Notes: generated by a model from the sequence alone, not told the origin. A stretch of 20,039 nt of DNA from UBA1672 sp964015995 (GCA_964015995.1 CAXHFH010000036.1:1-20039); one strand, 5' to 3'. Counted from the stretch's first letter, positions 7,800 to 14,330 are shown. Numbers and translations: made by a program.

Positions 7800-7850
7800 A
7801 ATCCCATTTATGCGGCAAAAGGTAAATAAGAAATTATTCCTATTTTTTCC

Positions 7851-7879
7851 TTGACTTCGGATTTTCTTTATATCATAAA
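7851..7879 (+). promoter_or_regulatory. Putative promoter of the phage module
   Basis: TTGACT (7851-7856, five of six consensus bases) is followed after 17 bp by CATAAA (7874-7879, four of six). The predicted start is near 7886, inside the GAAC repeat at 7883-7897. It faces the first phage gene, 75 bp further on. Confidence 0.5.
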
Positions 7880-7882
7880 TGA

Positions 7883-7897
7883 GAACATAAAGAGAAC
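7883..7897. promoter_or_regulatory. Putative SOS (LexA) box, GAAC-N7-GAAC
   Basis: Two exact copies of GAGAACAT (7881-7888 and 7892-7899) put GAAC twice with 7 bp between, the arrangement of the alphaproteobacterial LexA box (GTTC-N7-GTTC on the other strand). It covers the predicted transcription start of the phage module, a position where a bound repressor would block initiation. The pattern alone is not rare in 20 kb; the position and the longer 8-bp repeat raise the confidence. Confidence 0.55.
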
Positions 7898-7960
7898 ATT
7901 TGTTTCTTTTTTTGCACACAAAAATAGTCATCCAAAACAAAAAACAAGAAAGGCGTAGGC

Positions 7961-8428
7961 ATGAACCGCAACACCAGAGATATAAAAGCCAAGAATAGCC
8001 CTATGTTCGTGGCCGAAGAATGCGTACCGTTTGATTCCGTCGAGGAGGCATGGTTTTGGTTTATTGCCGCACAACAAGCGCGCAATGACGGTGCCCAATA
8101 TGTATCTGGTGCAAGCGTTGTTCGCAGGCCATGCGAGCCTGTGGATATTCTGAAAGTTATTGATGGATTATACCGAAAACGAAGATTGCAACGTGATCAC
8201 TTGCTTGTGCTGCGTCATTACGGGCGTCGTCACATGGCGCCTGATGTACGCCGTGCAAAGGAAGAGCGCGCTTTTTATCTGTGGCGTGAGGCTTTTGATC
8301 GTATGCGTCCGGTGATGGAGGATAAAGGAATCATTGCCCAAAAACATTGGATTACGCAGTTCAGCCAGAATGATGGCTATGCGACCCCAAGCTTATTTCC
8401 AAGTTATGAAGGAGTGGCAGCAGAATGA
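7961..8428 (+). CDS. Unrecognised first gene of the phage module
   Basis: A 155-aa basic protein. It has an aromatic segment around residues 25-37 (SVEEAWFWFIAAQQ) and then a helical, arginine-rich stretch (about residues 60-125: VDILKVIDGLYRKRRLQRDH, HYGRRHMAPDVRRAKEERAF, REAFDRM). The basic helices would suit a DNA-binding protein such as a late regulator or small-terminase-like factor, but I cannot place it in a family. I have the impression that similar proteins lie upstream of podovirus-like virion genes in Alphaproteobacteria; this is from memory and unverified. AAGAAAGG lies before the ATG. Its stop overlaps the next start in ATGATGA, so the two are translationally coupled. Confidence 0.75.
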   Translation: MNRNTRDIKAKNSPMFVAEECVPFDSVEEAWFWFIAAQQARNDGAQYVSGASVVRRPCEPVDILKVIDGLYRKRRLQRDHLLVLRHYGRRHMAPDVRRAKEERAFYLWREAFDRMRPVMEDKGIIAQKHWITQFSQNDGYATPSLFPSYEGVAAE

Positions 8429-8880
8429 TGAAACAGTCAAATATTAATGAAATCGCAGGACTTAACCCGCAACAGGCGTGGATTATCTTTACCAATCAAA
8501 CGGATTTACCTTGGCTTAGTTTGTGTAAGGAAGGTTTTCGCCATTGTTTTGTTTTAATCCATGACGGACAAAATTGGATCAGTGTCGATCCGATGGCTAA
8601 TTACATGGAAGTGGTGGTGCACAGTATGCCGATAGAGTTTGATCTTCCTGCTTGGCTGGAAGAGCGGGGTAGCCACGTCATAAAGGCCAACATAGCACGC
8701 GAGATTAAACGCTCTGCCCCGATTATGCTGTTTACCTGCGTAGAGGCTTGCAAGCGTATTCTCGGTATTCACAAAAGATTTATTTTCACGCCGTGGCAGC
8801 TTTATCGCCATTTATTGATGGAGCAAGAACACGGTCATAAGAATTCAGTACATAAAGGAGATTTAGCATGGGAAGTTTAA
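8425..8880 (+). CDS. Unrecognised phage-module protein, possible permuted papain/NlpC-like enzyme
   Basis: A 151-aa protein. An N-terminal RHCFVLIHDGQNWISVDP segment (about residues 39-56) with His and Asp is followed by FTCVEACKRILGI (about residues 106-118) with a Cys at the head of a helix. The order His/Asp before Cys, with strand-turn-strand around the His and 'C-V-E-x-x-K' at a helix start, resembles circularly permuted NlpC/P60 (YiiX/YaeF-type) enzymes. This is pattern reading only. In virions such an enzyme could act on the cell envelope; it could equally be a non-catalytic tail or accessory protein. It has AAGGAG before its start, overlaps the preceding gene by 4 bp and the next by 13 bp. 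Confidence 0.72.
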   Translation: MMKQSNINEIAGLNPQQAWIIFTNQTDLPWLSLCKEGFRHCFVLIHDGQNWISVDPMANYMEVVVHSMPIEFDLPAWLEERGSHVIKANIAREIKRSAPIMLFTCVEACKRILGIHKRFIFTPWQLYRHLLMEQEHGHKNSVHKGDLAWEV

Positions 8881-9128
8881 GCTCAACCCCCAAAGTACCA
8901 CAAACACAAATAGTGCAGGTGCCTGTGGCAAGCCCTCAGCCTGTAGCGCAGACATCAACACAATCCACGCTGAGTGCGCAGGAGCGCGCCGCAAATGAAT
9001 CAACAGAGCGTGAAAGAAGCTTGCTCTCGCGTGGACGCGGTCGTTTTGGGACGATTGCGACAAGTTTTCAAGGATTTCTGCGTGAGATAGATCAAAGCAA
9101 GGCGCGAAAGACGCTTTTGGGTGAATAG
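8868..9128 (+). CDS. Small phage protein encoded upstream of the portal gene
   Basis: An 86-aa protein with a Pro/Gln/Ser/Thr-rich first half and a conserved-looking C-terminal half: RGRGRFGTIATSFQGFL, then ARKTLLGE. A short protein with a closing 'RKTLLG' motif is familiar from podoviral clusters near the portal gene, though its role is not known to me. A scaffold-like or head-completion role is possible. AAAGGAG precedes the start inside the preceding gene, and it ends 15 bp before the portal gene, so all are on one transcript. Confidence 0.8.
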   Translation: MGSLSSTPKVPQTQIVQVPVASPQPVAQTSTQSTLSAQERAANESTERERSLLSRGRGRFGTIATSFQGFLREIDQSKARKTLLGE

Positions 9129-9143
9129 AGGAAGGATAAAGAC

Positions 9144-10691
9144 ATGATTGTCGAAACAGTAAAGAACGAAACATCATCGCAAGATGATCCGTTGCACGCG
9201 CGTATGCTGGTGGAGCGTTATAACAGCGCGCGCAAACATCGTGACGTATGGAATAATCTATGGGAGGAGTGTTATGATTTTGCCCTGCCGCAACGCGGCG
9301 GCTTTAACGCCCAACTTAGCCCCGGTCAGGCGCGCACCAATAATATATATGATGCCACGGCTATGGACGCCGCAGATCAACTCGCGGCAAGCCTGCTTGG
9401 TAATTTAACGCCTAGTTGGTCGCAATGGTTCGGCCTTAAACCCGGGCCGGATTTATCACCATCAGAGGCCGATGCGCTCGCACCAGTGTTAGAGCAAGCC
9501 GCAAAAATTATTCAAGCGCACTTTGATCGCTCTAACTTCGCGGTAGAGATCCACCAATGCTATCTTGATCTTGTGGTTGGCGGGACGGCGTCTCTTTCAT
9601 TTGAAGAAGCTGAGCCGGGTGAATTTTCCGCGTTTAATTTTCATGCTGTTCCGCTCAAGAATATAGTGTTGGAGGAGGGGGCAACAGGCTTTCTGGACGG
9701 GTCATTCAGAACATTGCCGATGACACTTGACCAACTGACAGCGCGTTACCCGTTCGCGGAAATACCGCCCGATGTTCTGAAAGCGGCCGCGAGTGACCCG
9801 CAAACCAAGTTTGATGTGCTCGAATCTGTTTTGCCGAGTGATTTGGTTTACGAATACGCGGCATTTTTATTCCACAACCCTGATCAGCCAGTCATTTTAC
9901 AAAGCGGCAGCTTTTCTAATTCGCCAATTATTAATTTTCGTTGGATTAAATCCCCCGGAGAGATTTATGGCAGATCACCTGTGATGAAGGCTCTGCCGGA
10001 TATCAAAACCGCGAATAAGGTCGTGGAACTGATTTTGAAGAATGCCTCGATTGCGGTAACAGGCATTTGGCAGGCCGATGATGACGGTGTCTTGAACCCC
10101 GCCAATATCGAACTGACCCCGGGGAGCATTATCCCGAAGGCGATTGGATCAAAAGGGTTGCAGCCACTGGATATGCCAGGGCGTTTTGATGTCTCACAGC
10201 TTATGCTCGATAATCTGCAAGCCCGTATTCGTCATGCGTTGCTGACTGATAAGTTACTGCCTGCGAATGGCGCGCGTATGACCGCGACAGAAGTGATTGA
10301 GCGCTCGGCCGAAATGTCCCTGATTTTGGGGGCAACGTACGGACGGCTGCAATCGGAGCTACTCACGCCGTTGATTAAACGTGCCTTTGCAATTTTACGC
10401 AGGCGCGGGGAAGTGCCTGATATCTCGCTTGATGGGCGTCTCGTTGCGGTGGATTACCGATCACCGCTCGCGCGCTCACAAGGGCAGCGCAACGTACAAA
10501 ACACATTAAGCTGGATTTCCTCTGTTATTGCGATGGGGCCGGAGGCGGCATTGTCGATTGATATACCCGCCGCGGCACGTTTTCTGGGGGAGGCTTTGGC
10601 CGTGCCCAGTGATTTAATCCGCAGTGAAATCCTGCCTGATTTGTCTACCGTTATGGAAGAGCGAATTCAAAACCAACCACCAGCAGAATAA
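9144..10691 (+). CDS. Portal (head-to-tail connector) protein, T7 gp8-like
   Basis: A 515-aa protein of the podoviral head-to-tail connecting family, close to the 536 aa of T7 gp8. The N-terminal region (ERYNSARKHRDVWNNLWEEC, then YDFALPQRGGF) and the NNIYDATAMDAADQLAASLL motif (about residues 67-86) are typical of this family. The central part carries KSPGEIYGRSPVMKALPDIK, the 'GRSP' stretch common to these portals. Twelve copies would form the ring at one capsid vertex through which DNA enters and leaves. AGGAAGGATAAAG precedes the ATG. It is followed after 26 bp by the scaffold gene, the T7 order 8-9. Confidence 0.95.
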   Translation: MIVETVKNETSSQDDPLHARMLVERYNSARKHRDVWNNLWEECYDFALPQRGGFNAQLSPGQARTNNIYDATAMDAADQLAASLLGNLTPSWSQWFGLKPGPDLSPSEADALAPVLEQAAKIIQAHFDRSNFAVEIHQCYLDLVVGGTASLSFEEAEPGEFSAFNFHAVPLKNIVLEEGATGFLDGSFRTLPMTLDQLTARYPFAEIPPDVLKAAASDPQTKFDVLESVLPSDLVYEYAAFLFHNPDQPVILQSGSFSNSPIINFRWIKSPGEIYGRSPVMKALPDIKTANKVVELILKNASIAVTGIWQADDDGVLNPANIELTPGSIIPKAIGSKGLQPLDMPGRFDVSQLMLDNLQARIRHALLTDKLLPANGARMTATEVIERSAEMSLILGATYGRLQSELLTPLIKRAFAILRRRGEVPDISLDGRLVAVDYRSPLARSQGQRNVQNTLSWISSVIAMGPEAALSIDIPAAARFLGEALAVPSDLIRSEILPDLSTVMEERIQNQPPAE

Positions 10692-10717
10692 TTCTGAACC
10701 AAAAGGAGTATCAAAAT

Positions 10718-11359
10718 ATGACTGAAGACAATTTACTGAACGCCGATATACCGGAAAAATTCAAAGACCCTGAAACAGGCGAAGTGAAAATTGATATATT
10801 GGCCAAATCCTACCGCGCGTTGGAACATAAATTATCGCAAAACCCAAAGCCGCCAAAGTCACCCGAAGAATATTGCATTAATTGCGATCACGGATTGTTT
10901 CAGCCGGATGAGGAGATCAATAAACGCCTGCACGATATGGGGTTCACCCATGAACAGGCGCAGGTTGTTTATGATATGGCGGCGGATAAAATGGTGCCTA
11001 TGCTTAAGGAAATTGCTGCGGACTTTAATGCAGATCGCGAAGTTGAAAAACTGATCAATCATTTCGGAGGTGCAGAGCAATGGAAGGTGATGTCGCGTCA
11101 GTTATTATCCTTCGGGCAAAAGAATTTGCCTGCGGATGTTCTGGATAATTTGTCATCGTCCTATGAGGGGGTGATCGCGCTTCACCGTATGATGAAGGGG
11201 AATGAGCCGCGTTTAAGCCGTGATAGCTCAGCCGCACAAGGCGGCGCGAACGAGGCGGAGTTATCATCCATGATGCGTGATCCGAAATATTGGCGCGATA
11301 AAGATCCGGCTTTTGTGGCAAAAGTCACCGAAGGGTTTCAGAACATGTACGGGAAATAG
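10718..11359 (+). CDS. Capsid assembly (scaffolding) protein, T7 gp9-like
   Basis: A 213-aa acidic, helical protein between portal and capsid genes, the place of T7 gp9 (about 307 aa). The start (IPEKFKDPETGEVKIDILAK, SYRALEHKL) is typical of phage scaffold/capsid assembly proteins. The C-terminal end (MMRDPKYWRDKDPAFVAKVT, then EGFQNMYG) is also frequent in that family. Scaffold proteins guide procapsid assembly and leave before DNA fills the head. AAAAGGAG precedes the ATG. A strong terminator hairpin follows 26 bp after the stop. Confidence 0.88.
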   Translation: MTEDNLLNADIPEKFKDPETGEVKIDILAKSYRALEHKLSQNPKPPKSPEEYCINCDHGLFQPDEEINKRLHDMGFTHEQAQVVYDMAADKMVPMLKEIAADFNADREVEKLINHFGGAEQWKVMSRQLLSFGQKNLPADVLDNLSSSYEGVIALHRMMKGNEPRLSRDSSAAQGGANEAELSSMMRDPKYWRDKDPAFVAKVTEGFQNMYGK

Positions 11360-11385
11360 GGCGTAGTGTTCATGCCTTCAAAAGT

Positions 11386-11418
11386 AAAACCTTCCGCGAA
11401 TATTCACGGAAGGTTTTT
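11386..11418. terminator. Bidirectional intrinsic terminator between scaffold and PilZ genes
   Basis: AAAACCTTCCG (11386-11396) and CGGAAGGTTTT (11407-11417) make a perfect 11-bp stem. T runs lie on the right for the + strand and, read on the other strand, TTTTACTTTT serves the convergent PilZ gene. It separates the two convergent genes. Confidence 0.88.
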
Positions 11419-11442
11419 ATTCTCTCAACTTTTTAATTCTTT

Positions 11443-11826
11443 TTACGACTGCGATTCTGCAAAGCGTTGTGACACATAGTCATCTACAACCTGTTGGAAC
11501 CGTGTCTGTACGGCCTTAGAGAGCGGCAAAAACTGCAAGGCAATTTTATTCGGTGCCTTGCGTACGATCTTGGCCTTGTGGTCAATTTCCATGATTTCAT
11601 CACGAAGCTTGAATTTAAGGGTGAAAACACATTCTTGATCAATCGCGAATAGGCGTTCATCTGCCGCAATCATCATGCCGCCATTGCTCCAGTTTTCTAC
11701 AGGATGCATTTGTCCGTTAATAATGCTCACGCAGCGGTCATCGGATCGACGCGCGAACTGTCTGTTCTTTTGCAAAAGGGCGTTTCTGTCCTCTTTTGCG
11801 GGTGATGATATAACTTTACCAAACAT
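11443..11826 (-). CDS. PilZ-domain protein, probable c-di-GMP receptor, inverted in the phage module
   Basis: A 127-aa single-domain PilZ protein. The c-di-GMP-binding residues are intact: R27-x3-R31 (RSDDR), then N45-W-S47-N-G-G50, matching [D/N]-x-S-x-x-G. The rest fits the small beta-barrel (residues about 55-100) with a C-terminal helix. No output domain is attached, so it would act by binding partners, for example in motility or envelope control. It lies on the opposite strand to all virion genes, between scaffold and capsid, with its own promoter (11867-11895) and the shared terminator at 11386-11418. This is the layout of a moron or a host-derived insert. No known phage virion role exists for PilZ as far as I know. 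Confidence 0.88.
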   Translation of the reverse strand: MFGKVISSPAKEDRNALLQKNRQFARRSDDRCVSIINGQMHPVENWSNGGMMIAADERLFAIDQECVFTLKFKLRDEIMEIDHKAKIVRKAPNKIALQFLPLSKAVQTRFQQVVDDYVSQRFAESQS

Positions 11827-11866
11827 AACTTTATCTTTTACAATTAATTATTTATGAAAATAAGCT

Positions 11867-11895
11867 AATATAAATTTCTGGCAAAATTAAGGCAA
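11867..11895 (-). promoter_or_regulatory. Putative promoter of the PilZ gene
   Basis: On the minus strand TTGCCT (11895-11890) and TATATT (11872-11867) are 17 bp apart, matching the consensus at four and five of six bases. The -35 overlaps the GGCAAAATTAA tandem repeat, so a protein binding that repeat would control it. Confidence 0.6.
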
Positions 11896-11910
11896 AATTA
11901 ACCTTTTGCC
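11880..11910. repeat. Tandem 11-bp repeat plus inverted copy between PilZ and capsid promoters
   Basis: GGCAAAATTAA occurs twice head to tail (11880-11890, 11891-11901). TTTTGCC (11904-11910) then forms an inverted repeat with the second copy. Three half-sites spaced by about one helical turn look like an operator array. The intergenic stretch 11827-12149 (323 bp) also holds the two divergent promoters and the capsid leader; I see no gene in it. Confidence 0.6.
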
Positions 11911-11939
11911 CATAATACCCACAATTATTAATTTTTACC

Positions 11940-11968
11940 TTGACATATTGGGTTTATATTCCTAATAT
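11940..11968 (+). promoter_or_regulatory. Strong sigma70-type promoter of the major capsid gene
   Basis: TTGACA (11940-11945, perfect) is followed after exactly 17 bp by TAATAT (11963-11968, four of six). The predicted start near 11975 gives a leader of about 175 nt before the capsid ATG at 12150. The leader holds the small dyad CACAT-TCGT-ATGTG at 12035-12048. Capsid protein is needed in the largest amount, so a dedicated strong promoter makes sense. It uses the host polymerase type; no T7-type promoter was seen. Confidence 0.75.
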
Positions 11969-12149
11969 TGTCCTTATCAACGCCATAATAGCGACTCGTT
12001 TAAAAACTTGAGCGTCATTATTTTTTACAGAGAACACATTCGTATGTGCCTGTATGCGTTGCTTTCATCCTCTCAGCGGCCTTTTCACAAGACAACCAAA
12101 AGCGGATTTTTCTTTCAATATTAACTTTTACAGAAAATGAGGTTTACGT

Positions 12150-12983
12150 ATGTCTACTACGATAGATCAGGCTTTTATCAAGCAGTTCGAGCGCGAAGTG
12201 CATGAGGCCTACCAGCGTCAGGGATCGAAGTTGAGAAACACGGTTCGGACAATTTCAAACGTCAATGGCTCTTCCGCGGTTTTCCAAAAGGTCGGGAAAG
12301 GCACGGCGAGCACAAAATCAACGCATGGCATGGTGCCGGTGATGAATTTGGATCACGCCAACATCGAGGTGGTCTTGAGCGATTATTACGCCGGTGATTG
12401 GGTTGATCGTCTTGATGAATTGAAAACCAATATCGATGAACGTCAGGTGATTGCCAATGCTGGTGCGCACGCATTGGGGCGCAAAACTGATGAGCTTATT
12501 ATTGCTGCGTTAGAGGGGGCATCATCACAAGTCATTGCCGATGGTAATGTCGGGATGACCAAGGATAAAATCCTGAGCGCCTTCGAAACATTCGGATCGA
12601 ACGATGTGCCTGACGACGCGCAGAGATACTGTATTGTCGGTTGGAAACAGTGGAGCGATTTGCTCTCTATTGAGGAATTCGTCAATGCCGATTATGTCGG
12701 TAAGGATGCCTTACCGTTTGCGAGCATAACACAGGCGAAAATGTTCTTAGGTACAATTTTTGTGCCGCATTCCGGTCTTCCTGTGGATGTCGATGATATC
12801 CGCTCTTGTTTCTACTATCACAAAACGGCTGTCGGTCACGCCGCAGCGAGTGATGTGCAAACGGATGTGTCATGGCACGGTGATCGCGCCGCCCACTTTG
12901 TGAACAACATGATGAGTCAGGGCGCAGGTCTGATTGATGAGAGCGGAATCGTTGTCATTAATTGCGATGAGACCCCCGACTAA
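12150..12983 (+). CDS. Major capsid protein (podoviral, HK97-fold expected)
   Basis: A 277-aa protein at the T7 gp10 position. The N-terminal part (STTIDQAFIKQFEREVHEAY, QRQGSKLRNTVR) and the central AGDWVDRLDELKTNIDERQ and ALGRKTDELIIAALEG stretches are typical of a capsid protein type common in podovirus-like phages and prophages. It is shorter than T7 gp10A (345 aa). It is the main shell component. AATGAGG lies before the ATG. It has its own strong promoter (11940-11968), and the next small gene follows after 33 bp. The family assignment is by recognition of sequence style and position. Confidence 0.9.
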   Translation: MSTTIDQAFIKQFEREVHEAYQRQGSKLRNTVRTISNVNGSSAVFQKVGKGTASTKSTHGMVPVMNLDHANIEVVLSDYYAGDWVDRLDELKTNIDERQVIANAGAHALGRKTDELIIAALEGASSQVIADGNVGMTKDKILSAFETFGSNDVPDDAQRYCIVGWKQWSDLLSIEEFVNADYVGKDALPFASITQAKMFLGTIFVPHSGLPVDVDDIRSCFYYHKTAVGHAAASDVQTDVSWHGDRAAHFVNNMMSQGAGLIDESGIVVINCDETPD

Positions 12984-13016
12984 TCCCCATCAATTTTAAA
13001 AATAAGGAGATAAATC

Positions 13017-13256
13017 ATGGCTTTTAAAGCATCTGATTTAAGCGTGCTTGCGTACGCGAACAACTTCACATTGTGGCATTACACCAGCATCGACAGCAGT
13101 GTCGAGGGCGCGGGATACCTCAGCGCGGCCGCGGGTATGTTGAATGTGAATGATTTGATTATTGCGAATATCGATACCGATGGAACCCCGGCGACGACAT
13201 TTTATGTTGTCACCGCCAATGACGGCAGCAACGTCACCATAACAGCCTATGTTTAA
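13017..13256 (+). CDS. Small conserved protein downstream of the capsid gene
   Basis: A 79-aa protein starting MAFKASDLSVLAYANNFTLW, then HYTS, followed by GAGYLSAAAGMLNVNDLIIA and a beta-rich tail ending in TAYV. I recognise the pattern as a protein repeatedly encoded just after podoviral capsid genes in Proteobacteria. Its role is not established to my knowledge; a head decoration or head-fibre function is a guess. A strong AAGGAG ribosome binding site and the 33-bp gap indicate co-transcription with the capsid gene. Confidence 0.82.
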   Translation: MAFKASDLSVLAYANNFTLWHYTSIDSSVEGAGYLSAAAGMLNVNDLIIANIDTDGTPATTFYVVTANDGSNVTITAYV

Positions 13257-13414
13257 TGTCGATTGGCGTTAGTCACGTAGACACTGTTCCTTTCAAAGAA
13301 GCCGATTATATATGATCCGGCCTTGGATGTTGCCGTAAAGGCTCGTAGCGTTCCTCCTCTTATATGACGCTCGCCTTTGCCGCATTTCGTGAAAGATCAG
13401 GTATCGAATAAGCG
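13257..13414 (+). other. Non-coding stretch with hairpin, possible structured RNA
   Basis: No convincing gene is present. AAAGGC (13337-13342) and AGCGT (13347-13351) pair with ACGCT (13367-13371) and GCCTTT (13373-13378), an 11-bp stem with an internal loop. The apical loop contains TCCTCCTC, complementary to a Shine-Dalgarno sequence. A terminator follows directly, so a short RNA or 3'-UTR regulatory element is possible. Confidence 0.35.
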
Positions 13415-13457
13415 CAGCCGTGGGTTTTAAAATAACCTGCGGCTGTTGCTTTTTTAT
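13415..13457 (+). terminator. Intrinsic terminator after the capsid transcription unit
   Basis: CAGCCGTGGGTT (13415-13426) pairs with AACCTGCGGCTG (13434-13445), 12 bp including two G-T pairs. A T-rich tract TTGCTTTTTTATT follows. It ends only 24 bp before the tail tubular protein A start. Confidence 0.85.
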
Positions 13458-13481
13458 TAAGATTTTTAAGGAGATTTCAGG

Positions 13482-14051
13482 ATGGCATTAACAGATATTG
13501 GGCTGTGCTCACGTGCGCTCATCAAAATTGGCGCGGCGCCGATTACAAGTTTCGATGACGGCACAGCGGAAAGTGAGATCGCAGGTGCGCTTTATCCGCA
13601 GGTGCGCGATGCGTTGCTTTCGGCGTATGCGTGGAGCTTTGCCAGTGGGCAGATTGTGCTTGATCAACTCGCCAGTGCGCCGATTGCGGATTATAGCTAC
13701 GCTTACCAACTGCCGAATGATTTTCTGCGTGCCTTGAGCGCAGGATCAGGCACACGCGGGCGCGGCCTAAATTACCGCATCGCTAGTGGTGCGCTACATA
13801 CCAACGCGCCAGATGTTGTGTTGACCTATGTTTTCAGGCCGGATGAGGCGAGCTTTCCGCCGTATTTCGACTCTGCATTGATTGCAAAATTAGCGGCAGA
13901 GTTCACCATTCCGGTGACGGAGAACACATCACGCTCAGAAACTATGCTTCGGTTGGCTGAGCGCGAGTTTGAACGTGCCCGCCAAATTGATGCGCAGCAA
14001 GATACTCCGGGGAAAATTGAGGACTTTACTCTGATTAAGGTGCGTGATTGA
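13482..14051 (+). CDS. Tail tubular protein A, T7 gp11-like
   Basis: A 189-aa protein close in size to T7 gp11 (196 aa). The start ALTDIGLCSRALIKIGAAPI, followed by SFDDGTAESEIAGALYPQVRD, is the hallmark of this podoviral adaptor family, as is the YAYQLPNDFLRAL segment (about residues 73-85). It forms the ring that joins the portal to the tail nozzle (gp12-like). AAGGAG precedes the ATG. It begins immediately after a strong terminator and has no visible promoter of its own, so its expression should depend on read-through. Confidence 0.92.
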   Translation: MALTDIGLCSRALIKIGAAPITSFDDGTAESEIAGALYPQVRDALLSAYAWSFASGQIVLDQLASAPIADYSYAYQLPNDFLRALSAGSGTRGRGLNYRIASGALHTNAPDVVLTYVFRPDEASFPPYFDSALIAKLAAEFTIPVTENTSRSETMLRLAEREFERARQIDAQQDTPGKIEDFTLIKVRD

Positions 14052-14069
14052 TAGAAATAAGACATTTTC

Positions 14070-14099
14070 TTGACGTTTACATTAATGATCAGTTAGAAT
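14070..14099 (+). promoter_or_regulatory. Strong sigma70-type promoter of the 64-aa gene
   Basis: TTGACG (14070-14075) and TAGAAT (14094-14099) each match five of six consensus bases and are 18 bp apart. Expected start near 14106, 30 bp before the ATG at 14136. It begins 18 bp after the tail tubular protein A gene. Confidence 0.65.
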
Positions 14100-14135
14100 A
14101 GTGCATCAGTTAAACAAAAAATATATAGGTGAAGT

Positions 14136-14330
14136 ATGGGTATCGATAATATTGATAATATCAAAGGTGGTTTTGATCCGCAGGCGGATGAAAGCTTAGG
14201 CGCTGAAGGTGCTGTTTTCGTTGCATATGAAGGCGCAGATGCTTCGGCAGAAGCTGGTGTAAAACCTGTAAAGGCGCCAGTACATCCTGTCGTTGATGAT
14301 GAAGACCATAATGAAATTCTCGGTATTTAA
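14136..14330 (+). CDS. Small acidic protein of unknown function (moron-like unit)
   Basis: A 64-aa, acidic protein (14 Asp/Glu against about 3 Lys), starting MGIDNIDNIKGGFDPQADES and ending DDEDHNEILGI. I recognise no family, and the Ala/Gly/Pro/Val-rich middle suggests little stable structure. It has its own promoter 37 bp upstream, a modest GGTGAAG ribosome binding site and its own terminator (14357-14383), so it is an independent transcription unit inside the virion cluster. Such units in phages often carry accessory functions for the host or against host defence. That is inference from layout only. Confidence 0.65.
   Translation: MGIDNIDNIKGGFDPQADESLGAEGAVFVAYEGADASAEAGVKPVKAPVHPVVDDEDHNEILGI

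Noticed and set aside
7814..7820. GGCAAAA near the phage/HTH-PyrE intergenic region as a further copy of the operator at 11880-11910
   Set aside because: Only a 7-base match with different flanks; such a match is expected by chance in 20 kb.
7819..7960. tRNA gene or attachment-site repeat at the host/phage boundary
   Set aside because: No cloverleaf-like sequence is seen, and without the right boundary no direct repeat can be assigned.
12031..12050. GAAC half-site in the capsid leader as a possible second LexA box
   Set aside because: There is no second GAAC (or GTTC) at the required 7-bp spacing.
14136..14330. 64-aa gene as a peptide natural product precursor
   Set aside because: No leader/core pattern and no modifying enzyme nearby; the promoter-terminator layout is explained as well by a phage accessory unit.
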